NCBI GenBank assembly: GCA_013423385.1
Contig: BLZA01000049.1
Span: 620,001 to 684,000, forward strand
Length of the DNA stretch: 64,000 nt
Origin: Naganishia liquefaciens
Lineage: Eukaryota > Basidiomycota > Tremellomycetes > Filobasidiales > Filobasidiaceae
Reading direction: 5' to 3'
Positions 35,201 through 45,163 of this stretch are shown here, one piece after another. Position 1 is the first letter of the stretch; each line of letters opens with the position of its first letter. The notes beneath the pieces are model-generated. The model did not search any database, had not been told where the DNA came from, and saw only the letters and a list, made by a program, of their open reading frames with translations. The translations under genes were made by a program, and so were the position numbers.

Positions 35201-36280
35201 TCGAGTATTGCCTGCAACGGACCCAACAGAGTACTTTGTCAAGCTCGATAGCAAGGGGGGATGGCAGGTTCGATTCAACGGCGGCAAGGGCACACAGATA
35301 ACTGTGGATCAGGCAAGTTGCTCTCATTCACGCCTGTCCGAGTCGTGTCCTGACTTGTGTCATATGCAGGAGTTCGTGACAGTTGAGCTGGCACAGTCTG
35401 TCCAGTCCGGGCTAGATTTGATCGCTGTCGAGATGATCTCATTCGAGGGAAATGAACTACCCCCCGAGACAGTCGTTGGTGGCGTGACTTTATACGCCCC
35501 AATTGACACAGCATACAAACTTGAAGAGCAAGTGAGGAGCACATTTAGCGCCAGACTAGAGCATTTGGCTTCGCATCCCCGGCCCCTTTTCGCCTTTCCC
35601 GATGAGTGAGCCGCTATCTCTCCCGCGCTCAAGTTGATTGCACTGACTCTCACCTAGTATATGGACGCTTGCGGCAAATGTCGACTCGATCCCGCAAGCC
35701 GATATTCGACGAATCCGTGAACTTGAGGAAGGCTTCAAAACCATCAAGTCGATTCCCAGTATTCTGGGCTCGGGGCCTCGTCACCAAAAAGTCATTTCCC
35801 ATCACTACCCTGTCCTACTTCGCGTTCACCACGGCCTGATCTTTGTGGTTGTGGATCAGATGGGCCAAGGAGCAGGGCAACAAGGTGGCCAATGGGGCTT
35901 TCCCAGCGATGTGTTGTAAGTGTGGCTGCTGATTGAGCAGCGTCTGCACAACTCACGTCTCGCTAAGCTACATGAAACCGCGTCAATCCTTGGAGATCTT
36001 TTCACTTTCACCCGTCGTACTAGGGATTGAAATCAACTTTCGATTGGCCGACATTCACACTCTGTTTGAGATACCAATCGACCACAATCAGGCAACCGTG
36101 CTTCTCGCTCAATTGGTCTCCATTCTCGCTCGCAATGGGAAGCTTGCCTCATTAGGATCGGATTGGACGCCTCAAAACGCCAAAGACAAGTTAATCATGT
36201 TATTCGAATACCTCCTAGGTCAGGCCCCGGTTGAACATCGCGAGGGACTGGAAGCTGAGCTTGGTAGATTGAGAGTGTAG
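32269..36280 (+). CDS. 1265-residue coiled-coil protein with acidic repeats; unrecognised family
   Basis: Exons 32269-33172, 33226-35312, 35370-35605, 35658-35915 and 35968-36280 join in phase. Residues 1-301 form a globular-looking domain (HGEFTFGWNDDGLLRAHGSR, CMLVYWTSSWFWDREIWTE, YNTLEHFCSCMIPWGETRG). Next is an acidic array of pentapeptides of the DESQE type. A coiled coil of about 500 residues follows, with 49-residue repeats near its end. The C-terminal 270 residues look globular again (DPTEYFVKLDSKGGWQVRF, YPVLLRVHHGLIFVVVDQMG, LADIHTLFEIPIDHNQATVL). The intron at 35313-35369 has a GC donor and is 57 nt, so retention would keep the frame. No signal peptide or membrane segment. Architecture suggests a structural or tethering protein. 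It is divergent from the GIY-YIG-like gene. Confidence 0.65.
33226..33365 (+). repeat. 15-bp coding minisatellite (acidic pentapeptide array)
   Basis: About nine imperfect units of 15 bp encode variants of DESQE (DESQK, DDSQE, DESQE, IDPQE, DESQE, NEPRE, DEPQE, SEPQE). The array begins exactly at the second exon of the coiled-coil gene. Confidence 0.8.
34449..34950 (+). repeat. 147-bp coding repeat (49 residues, seven heptads)
   Basis: The landmark TLTxEKNRQ recurs at 34449, 34596, 34743 and, more diverged, near 34890. The spacing is exactly 147 bp. Each unit continues ALQxER...KSLQEQVAEFVK. 49 residues is seven heptads, so duplication keeps the coiled-coil register. Older, weaker units lie upstream from about 34000. 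Confidence 0.8.
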
Positions 36281-36766
36281 AGCGTTCGAGAGTTGTACTA
36301 CCACACCGAAGCCGTTGTACCGCCCAACGGCTAAGCTCCATCAGGTTCCGCGCAAGGTTGTTGAACATGTTTATTGAGCAATCTTTTGAAACGCTCTGGC
36401 TAAGCGGCTCGGGCACAAGCGACGTATATCATCGTGACATTCGACCTACAGACGTCAAGAGCTGCCGGCAAGACTGTGGGGCCGTATAGCGGACATCTTG
36501 TCGTATCCCGTCATGCGATTGCTACACTGGGGCGCTTGCCGACACCGCGTGCAAAGTAGAAAGGGCAGCGAATCTCGAGTGAAGGCTTGCAACGGATGCG
36601 ACGTCGCGATTTCCATAATCATCCATGTTACGAGCGGCGCCTACCTGTGTCGAGCTACAATGGGACATGCTGCACAGTACATGGTCTCAAATGCTCTTTT
36701 ACAAGGACCAGCTGCACTGCGTGGTGCCAAATGTTGATCTCCCGGCAGCTCGCGCAGCAAAAAGCG

Positions 36767-37153
36767 ACCACACTCAATCGCGGCACCCGGCGCATGCATG
36801 CCGCGATTCACTCTTCTGACCGAACAGGCGATAGGCTGGACGAGTGACAAGCTCATCAATGTAGGTTTCTCATGGCCAGCTCGACTGCAGGCATCGGGTG
36901 CCACGCATTGATCTTTTGTCGCGTTGCGCGAGCTCAGTGGCAAGCGCGACCACTCAATCGCGGCACCCGGCGCATGCATGCCGCGATCCACTCTTCTGAC
37001 CGGGCAGGCGATAGGCTGGACGAGTGACAAGCTCATCAATGTAGGTTTCTTATGGCCAGCTCGATTACAGGCATCGCGTGCCACGCATTAATCTTTTGTC
37101 GCGTTGCGCGATCTGAATGGCAAGCGCGACCACTCAATCGCGGCACCCGGCGC
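36767..37153. repeat. 180-bp tandem repeat, about two copies
   Basis: The block cggcacccggcgcatgcatg starts at 36781 and again at 36961, and its first 13 bases recur at 37141. Period is exactly 180 bp; copies differ at roughly ten positions. Each unit includes a gcatgcatgc palindrome and the word gcgcgaccactcaatcgcgg at its junction. Confidence 0.85.
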
Positions 37154-37573
37154 GCTCACGACAATACCTGTTGCACCGACCTGCTCAGAATGTAGCATGG
37201 TCTTCTACGTACCCGCTGGCACATCTGCAACCGTGTTCTATCGTGATTTTGGTCTGTTAAAGGCGCCGATATCGGAATAGGCAAATTGGGTGAACTTGCG
37301 ACTACTGCTCTTGTGGTAGCCACCTATGCGGTAACAGCACTGCGGTGATTGCTGCCATCAGGAGCCAACGTGAAAGCTGTCTTTGGGGGATTACGACGGA
37401 CGGTTAGCAACTATTTGAAATCGGCGCAATTGCGTGTCATTCTAGCTGTACTGTTGCTCCACGAGGTAGATTCAAGGTGTATCTACAACATCTGATCAAG
37501 TGATCTCGCCATGGGAGCGTCGGTTACACGGCCCAATTTCGTGTTCAGCCAAGTTGTCCAAATGCCGTCGGAA

Positions 37574-37634
37574 TACTTGCATCTATTATTGTCACCTCCG
37601 AGCAGTACAACCGTTACTTGCATCTATTATTGTC
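37574..37634. repeat. 20-bp direct repeat, 41-bp spacing
   Basis: The sequence tacttgcatctattattgtc occurs at 37574-37593 and 37615-37634 without mismatch. It lies just past the 3' end of the minus-strand coiled-coil gene. Confidence 0.8.
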
Positions 37635-37679
37635 CATTCCCGAGGAATACAAATGTGCTTGTAGCACGACACTTCTCAC

Positions 37680-40600
37680 CTACTCTGATTCTACACCCGC
37701 AAATCTATCCCTGAGCCCGTACAGTCGACAACTAATGACCGCGTAGTCCAGCCTGGACATGCTCACCCCCTCGACCCGCACTTCATCACTGACCTTGATC
37801 TGCTCAACGTGCCTCTGGATCTTGTCCAATACCCGACGGCACTCCTGCCCAGCCTCCTCTACTCCCACTGCCCCTCGATCCCTCAGCTCCAGGTAGATGT
37901 AGGCGGCACGAAGCCATGCCAGCATCCACCGCATGCCGGTCTTTCTACATCGCAACTGTTGATCGGCGGGGAACTTGCCGACTTGACCTAGCATTTCGAC
38001 CAAGTCGTCGACGTCGAGTGAGTCGAAGACGTGCGGCAGATGGCACACGTGGGCGCCCAGGACATGCATAGCGTGCGGAATATCCGATGTGCGGTTCCGA
38101 GGAGGCGCGTGAGTCGAGGCCGGCGGGGCGAATGCGGTGTCGAGAAGCGAGAAGTTGATCAGAGCTGGTTGATCCAGCTCGACTCGTCGTAGCTCTGCAA
38201 GCGCTCGCATACTGATTGCTGAAAGCGCTCGCAGGTGTCCAATGATGTCGAAAAGGCCATCGTCGGACTGAGGAACCGAGAGGGCGGCGACCTGTCTGGA
38301 GAGATCGTTGGCGACCGCCAGTTCTCGAGCGAGAATACCGTTTTCTTTTTCTAATCGTGCGTTGAGATCGTTGGCGCGCCTGGTGTGTTCGGCGGCGGCG
38401 GCATCGTGCACTGCGGTCTGCAGAAGGTATCAGCGTTCTGTCTAGCTCCCGCCAATGCTTCACTCACCGTTTGGGCGAGCTGTAACTGTGCTTGATTCAA
38501 TTTTTCCTGCAGGGCGACGAGTCTTGCCTCGCTACCCGCCGTTCCCGCTTGGTGAGATGCGACCTAAGGCAGGTTTCAGCCTGATGTACGCCACACTGCC
38601 GTTGTACTCACCGCCTCGGCCAGCCGCAGCTCTACTGCGTCCAATTTCTGCTGGAGGTCCACCACAACAGCGTCGTGGGCCGCGGTCTCAGGAATCCATT
38701 AGCATCATGGCCGCTCGGCGCCTCCCCGTCGTAAACTAACTATACGCGCCGAATCTGTGACCATTTGCTGCATCTTGACGAGCCTTGCTTGATACGAGGC
38801 TACGGCGGTGTCGTGTAACTCTTGTTTAGCGTTCTGAGGCATGAATTAGCACTTCGCCTGTTGCCCGTCGGCGCCGCTGTACTCACCGCCTCGGCAAGCC
38901 GCAGCTCTACCGTGTCCAAGTTCTGCTGCAATTGCGCCACGATAGCGTCGTGGGCTGCGACCTGAGAAATCCATTAGCAATCTGGACGTTTGTTGCCTCT
39001 TCTTCGTACCCACTGTCTTGCGCACAGAACTTGCCATGGTCTGCTGCATCTTGACGAGCCGTGTCTCATACGCCGAAACGGCGGTGTCGTATTCGATGTT
39101 CTTGAGCCATGAATCAGTGCCCTGTTTGTGCCTCGTTGCCGCGGCCGTACTCACCTTTTTGGCAAGCTCCGTCTCGGCCTTGTCAAGTTTGCCCTGCAGA
39201 TCGGCCACAGTGGCGTCGTGGGCTGCCGTCTGAAAGAGACATTGGCGTTCTATCCGTTTGATGCCATCGTCATACTTACCGTGCGTGCCGAATCAGTGAC
39301 CGTTTGCTGCAGTGAGGCGATCCTCGCCAGATACGACGATGCGGCGGTGTCGTGCAAGGCGTTCTGAGGCATGAATTAGCGCGTCTGCCTTAGGACCGCA
39401 ACCGCACCGCCGCCGAACACACCGTCTCGGCAAGCTGTAGCTCTGCTTCATTCAGTTGTCTTTGCAGATCGGCCACGGTAGCATCGCAGGCTGCAATCTA
39501 AGGGGAGACATTAGCAACATGGCCGTAGGGCTCCGCCGTTGTACTCACCGTGCGCACCGATTCTGCGCTAGTTTGCTGCAGTGTGACGAGTCTTGCCTCT
39601 AACGCCGAGACGGAGGCGTTGTGCTGCGTGTTCTGAGGCGTGAATCAGCGCTCTGGCTGTTCGGCGTCACGCTTCATGCTCACCGTATTGACAAGCTCTA
39701 TTTCGGCCTGATCAACCCTCGCCTGCAAAGCCGCCTCAGTGACACCTTGGGCTGTGATCTGAGGGCGACATGAGCATTCGCGTCTTTTGGCACCACCGCC
39801 GTGCTCACCGTACTGGCCAGCTTTCGCTCCGACTCGGCCAGACTGCCCCTCAACTCTGCCTCTACCGTCTTGTAGCCAGCAATCTACGGCAGATGTCAGC
39901 ATAGAGTGCGCTTGCGACCACGTCGTACTTGCCGTCCGATCGCACTGGCTCCGCAAAGCTTCCATCGCCTCTGCATGCGTGGCGTTAAGGCTGAGGATCT
40001 TGTCGTCGGATGAGCTACTGACGGTATTCACATTCCTGTCGACTACTCACCCTCTGCGCCACTGCCTGCTGTAAGTCTGCCATCCCGATAGCATGCTGCG
40101 CCACCTTGGCTTCGAGCAGAGTCACCTACTGACTTGTCAGTCCGCGCTGCAGTGTCGAATTCAAACACTCACCTTGCCGTCCATTTCCTCCGCGGCCTCG
40201 GCTATTTGCTGATTGTGCTCCTTCTTCAGCCTACTCTCTAGCAGCTTCTTGTCGCTCTGGAACCACTCCTCGGCCATCTTGAGCCCGGCATTCGCCGTCT
40301 GGGCCGGCATCAAGCCCTCCTCATCGCCCAACTCGACCTGCCAAAAGGACGTCTCGTCCTTTCTGGCATCCCCCTTTACCCTGGTCTCCCTTGCAATGCG
40401 GTAGATCAGGGAAACGATCCATGGTACCGCTCGACAGGGCCCCGGATGATCAGCCGTCTGGAGACAAGCAAGACAGCAAGGCTGGCTGTCTTGCAGGGGG
40501 ATCGCATTGGGCGGACAGGGAACGTTGCATAAAACTGGAGACTCGAGGATTCGGGAGACGATTACTTGACACGTCTTCTTGTCGAGATTGAGCCCAGGGC

Positions 40601-40694
40601 GAGGCGATGTCCCTTGCAAGGTGAATTCTAGCGGGACCGTGTACAGTCGTCGGAGGTGGTCTTCCACTCGTCGTGCGTATTGATCCAGAGCCAT
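37680..40694 (-). CDS. Coiled-coil protein encoded by a tandem array of small phase-0 exons
   Basis: The ATG at 40694 opens a 174-residue first exon (to 40173) with Cys pairs (VLCNVPCPP, CCLACLQTADHPGPC) and a coil start. From about 39890 to 38440 I read eleven consecutive internal exons, all a multiple of three and bounded by phase-0 introns of about 50 nt. They are 25, 25, 28, 25, 28, 25, 29, 25, 31, 25 and 32 residues. One type reads like TAAHDATVADLQGKLDKAET, the other like NxxxDTAVSAYEARLVKMQQ. They alternate, so exon pairs have duplicated. The last exon, 38417-37680, holds 245 residues: a short coil, then a helical domain (DDLVEMLGQVGKFPADQQL). The join between the second exon (VTLLEAKVAQHAIGMADL) and the third (near 40000) is unresolved: every acceptor tried gives a stop. 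Function unknown. Confidence 0.65.
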
Positions 40695-42176
40695 GATGAT
40701 GTTGAGGTAGGGTCACACTGGTCGTCCAGATACGCGGCTACGTGTTACATACACATGCTCGAGTATGGCATACAAGTTGGTCGAGATGCAAGCAGCCATC
40801 AAAGATGACTGACGTCTACAGCAAAGAGAGCTCGAGGGGCGTGCAGCGCCGTCTCGACACCCAGTTTCAAGCTGAGACACGAGCATTTCTGCAGAGGTGA
40901 AGTTCGGAGCAAAGCGACAAAGTAAACAAGAAGATTGATCTTTGCCATAGTGATCTCTGCAAGCTCTGCATTTCCCAAAAGTCCCCCCCCCTCTCCCCGA
41001 TGGCGGCCGCCAAGAGCTGGCCGCGCCGCAACGAATCAGCGTTAATTAAGGCGATGCTACAAGTCTCCCCCGGGCTGATCTTTTGGTCGTCTTCTCAGGT
41101 ATCATGAGCTGGACAACAAGGGCTTAGTATCACATTCTCTCTGGCTAGTAAACGTAAGCAGATGGGCCTCCCGGGACGACCCGTTGGCAGATCATCAGTG
41201 GAAAGATTCGTTGAAAAGAATTGAAAAGATCGTGGTGCAAATCTCAAAGAGCTATACCAACGCGCTCAAGGCGCTAGGAGGCAGCGTACCATGGGATGCA
41301 ACTCCAAGATCGTGAACTCGACTTGGAAACCATTGCTACAGTCCTCGCCTCGACGGTTCGGAAGAGCATATTGGTAGACATTCAAGTCATCAGTTCTCCG
41401 AGGAGCATATTACGACGCAGGGTAGTTTGGCGCCAACGCAGGGTTTATATACATGGATTACTCCATACACACGTGATCTGTATCCAACCTAAGCGGGCCG
41501 AAAGAGGCTTCAAGCCACCCAGCGCAGATGGCGGGTCGTTCGTAAGTGCAATCGCTTCAGGTTACCAGCTAGTGAACCGTACACGCATTCGCCGTACCAT
41601 CAGAGCCAAGTACTCGGCAGTGTTGTCGAGCGACGGTATTGCGTATTAGAGCTGATGTGCACACGTATTTTATCTGGCCTGGCTGTTCAGCGTGATTGCT
41701 CCACCAGCTGCTCGACCGCGAAAGACACGGCGGGGACGCAAGTCGCGAGTTGTGGCTCGAGGCAGGTCGCATCAACGACAAAGGTCAGTCGAAGGGCAGG
41801 CTGCGTAGACTCGCGATCATGGTGATCATTCCTGTCGACGCCATTAGTTGCAAAGGCACCACAGACGTTTGAGTGCTCTGTTCTCGCCAGTCTCAGAACA
41901 CCACACTACATTCGAGCGCGAGCGCCAACAGCCAAGTCGCAGAATGCAATGCTATGTATTCTGTCATGTCTACGGATACAGCGAACTAGTACTCTATGTT
42001 AGGAACGATTTCGGATCCTGCCTGACATCGCTTGTCTCCTCTTTTCTATGCTAATGGTGCTATCCGAATGTTGGACAGTGCGGATTTTGCTTCGTGGTGT
42101 CTACTGATACATGATGAATGTCGGGGTCGGAATATGATACACATTAAGGAGATTCAATCAGGCGGGGATGACGCAT
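40695..42176. other. Gene-free stretch between coiled-coil gene and phosphatase gene
   Basis: 1.48 kb, holding the promoter side of the coiled-coil gene and the 3' flank of the phosphatase gene. A pyrimidine-rich run lies near 40983-40998. Open frames such as 41296-41649 lack family features. Confidence 0.4.
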
Positions 42177-43549
42177 CTACTGCTGTTGCGGTGCGTCGGT
42201 AGCCTCGGTGTAGGAAGCGATACTCGGTCGTCGCTTGTCTGTCGATCCGGCGAGCGCTCGCTTGAATTGTTCGAGGCTGACACCACCGGGAATGGTCTGC
42301 TTGTAGCTCGGTTTGCGCGAGAGGTTACCCGAACCAGTCTCCTCTTCCGGTCCAGGAGATCCTGCCCTCGAGGCAATCGGTGAACCAAAGACCGAGTCAG
42401 CGCCGGTCAGGTCGTCCGAGGGCTTGAAGAATTCCGAGCGGGACATTTGCGAGGCGAACGACGAGGCTCGGGACATGGCCGGGGTAATCACGGGCGTGGC
42501 GTCTGGGGTAGCGGCAGGCGTCTTTCGGCCAACGGGCTGCTCGATGACGAGGCGGAATGTCTTGGTCTCGTCGTTCCACTTGGCGGTGACGTGCGAAAGG
42601 TTCTCGACCAGGAAATCAGGCTTCTCCTTTTCCAGCTCCTCGGCCGTGTGTGAGGTGCAAGTGGCGAGGACTCGGCACCCGGCAGCCTTGCCGGCCTTGA
42701 TACCGGTGGGAGCGTCCTCAACGACCAACGACTCGAACGGCGAAGCTTCACAACCTCGGGCGCCCATGAGATAAGCTGAAGAGAGGGAAGTTGATGAGCA
42801 CGACGTCTTTCTGCCAACAGCACCTTGAGACCTACGATCCGGAGCGGGCTTGCCCTTGGTCACAGACTCGGCAGTAACAAAGACCTTTGGTGTCGTAAGA
42901 CCAGCGATGGGGATGGCCTTGCCGGCGTAAAAGTATGTTGACGAGGTGCAGATGGCCCAACCCTCCTTGCCATCTCGCAAAGCCTTCTCGCTGCTCAAGT
43001 CGTCCAGCAACTTCTTGACTCCGGGCAAGACTTCAATACCGGCACCACCTTCAGCGGCTGCGGACTGGGCAGCAGCAAGAATAGCCGACTCGAATCGGAT
43101 AACTTCGGTTTCGAGCAACTTGGGGTCCTCGATCTTGCACCATTTGCGCAGAACGTCAATGGTTCGCATACCGTGGGCAGCTGTGGGGCGCTTGTCAGCA
43201 TTGCATGTGGCCAGCAAATCGGTGACAACTCACATCGCAAGATGTCCTCGAGGTCGAGCGGGTAGGTTTGCGCAAACAGGTTCCAAGCCTTGACGACGGC
43301 GGGCGATGAGTTGATCAAGGTTCCGTCCATCTGCATAGGTGTCCGTCAGTCGATCTGTCCAGGGAAAGCTTGCGCTGCTGCACTCACATCGAACAGAACA
43401 GACTCGACATCGATCTCAGCAATGTGAGGGTTCTCGGAGGGCTCCATCGCAGGCGTCACAGCGCCTGCTGGGACGGGAGATCGAGCTCGAGACTCTGCCG
43501 GAGAAGGCATAGCCGACATTTGGAAAGCTTCCTTGGCGAAGACGGACAT
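42177..43549 (-). CDS. HAD-family glycerol-3-phosphate phosphatase with Ser-rich tail
   Basis: HAD phosphatase of the GPP1/RHR2 group, which releases glycerol from glycerol-3-phosphate. The ATG is at 43549-43547. The nucleophile motif VLFDMDGTLINSSPAV is split by an intron after the first Asp. The chain continues SAHGMRTIDVLRKWC, the Ser motif WAICTSS, KVFVTAESVTKGKPAPDPYL (after removing an intron near 42840-42780) and the acidic motif VVEDAPTGIKAGKAAGC. The C-terminus carries about 120 extra residues rich in Ser/Thr/Pro, with basic-directed sites such as RASS, RKPS and RRPS; yeast enzymes end near residue 250 without this tail. The N-terminus also has about 45 extra residues. It is divergent from GPD1, the preceding step of the same pathway, which supports the substrate call. 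Confidence 0.82.
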
Positions 43550-45163
43550 GGTGAATGGCAATGATGTAGCGGAAAGGCGGTCAAAGTCGACAGACGCTCG
43601 TCAAGTCGTTTGTTGTTGTATGAGAAAACACAAGGTAGAGACGGACTTTGTTGCGTCACTCAAGGTACTTATATGACTGCCTTGTTCCGCAAAGGTGGCT
43701 AAGCGAAATGCACGAGTCTACCTGGGGCATACGACGAACAGAAAAAAAAATCGGTGTTACAAAACTCGGGGGGAGCGTCGGGAAGTCTATGGCCGTCCAG
43801 AGGACTTGGCCTGTGCGTTACCGCTATCCCGCTATCTCTACGGCTGGGGCGTTAGATCGAATCATGACGAGCTCTGCGCACCGAAACACGCCGCCGAGCT
43901 CCAACAGGCAAAAAATTCCCAATCTCACAGCTCCAACGGCTGCAATTCAAAAAATTGTTTGCGCCAGATTTGCGCGCGCCAGTGGATTCTTTTCCGGCAG
44001 CGCGACAAGCAATGTCGCCGATCAACTGCGCGCTTCTTCAGCCATTCATTCGCGTTCCACGCCTATCGCCTTTTTGGTACAACGGGGTCGGGGATCCACC
44101 TGACCTTTATGTTGAGGATGTGTGAGCGAGCGCAGGGCTCCGGTGTGGCAACACAGGACGATAGTCTAGACACAGGAAACGCGACAAGCAGATCTCGAGC
44201 GGTGCACTGCGCGTCAATAGCGAAACAGACCAAGTCGAAACTCTGGAAAAACGCGGAAAGACGAGCCTCAGCCGCAGAAGCCGTTTGCCTCGGATCGGAA
44301 AAACCCAACAGAAGCACAGCTGATCGTGAATTCTCTTCTTTTACGTCCGTGCGCGTCCGTCCCGCTCAGGGTCAAAGCGTTCCGCTAGAGGACAGCTTCC
44401 CAGGGTTCTTGCATTCGTCATCCCGCGCGGAGAAAAGGGGTGGTTAGATAAATTGGTATCTCTCCGCGAGATCCTGGCAATGCTGCACAGCTTCTCTTCG
44501 CTCTCTTGTTGCGCATACATGGGTGCGAATTTTCAGGCCGGCGGCACCCTGCATCTTTCAGCAGCTCCTGTTTCGGTTCGACAGCTGTTTGGGCTGAGAA
44601 CCTAGATATGACGTATGAGAACCCCATTTCTCTGCCGTAAAAAGATAGGACGCCCAAACTTGTTGGAGCTCACAAGCCTTACCAGCTGCCTCACCCTGGT
44701 TTCTGACGAAAGATTGCAAGAGTTCCAGCACTCCGGTGAATTCATGTTGGCCGGTTCGACAGGACACCACCTCACCGTACGCAAAACCATGAGAGTATGA
44801 TGCTCCCCAGCAGTTGGTCGCACTTGGGCTTCCAGGCATTGCGCCTTGAGAGAGCAGAGATGACTGTTGTAACCGATTCTCGATGAGACTTGGCTCCTAT
44901 ATCCCGTTATCTGCAGAAGATGCAAGAGAAAAAAATCTGAGAAGCCAGCATCTTTTTTTCTTTCCGCAAGCCTCGGAAAGTCGACTATCCCCCCCGCGCG
45001 AGCCTCAATGCGAGATTGCAGCAACGGTCACTTATAAACGTCCGTACTTTAGACACCACTTGGCGATCCCCTCCCCGCCCATAAACCAAGTCCGCCACTT
45101 TCTGACAACACACCTTGCTCTCATCACAACACTTGCCGCGCCAATACTGTATCGTTAGCCAAC
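43550..45163. promoter_or_regulatory. Shared divergent intergenic region of the glycerol genes
   Basis: 1.6 kb between the two start codons. A TATA-like element (cttataaacg) lies at 45031-45040, about 125 bp upstream of the GPD1 ATG. Stress-element-like words are CCCCT at 45068-45072 and AGGGG at 44436-44440; both are short and may be chance. A 250-codon plus-strand frame at 43695-44447 shows no family features. Confidence 0.45.

Larger units (their letters stand above)
36281..37679. other. Gene-free stretch with tandem repeats
   Basis: 1.4 kb between two convergent genes. It holds the 180-bp tandem repeat and a 20-bp direct repeat, both listed separately. No convincing coding sequence or RNA gene. 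Confidence 0.5.

Noticed and set aside
36767-37153. CRISPR-like array
   Set aside because: The repeat is 180 bp with no spacers, and the genome is eukaryotic; it is a simple tandem repeat.
43695-44447. 250-codon plus-strand frame between the phosphatase and GPD1 genes
   Set aside because: Composition is not protein-like, there is no family feature, and it lies in the shared promoter region of two divergent genes.
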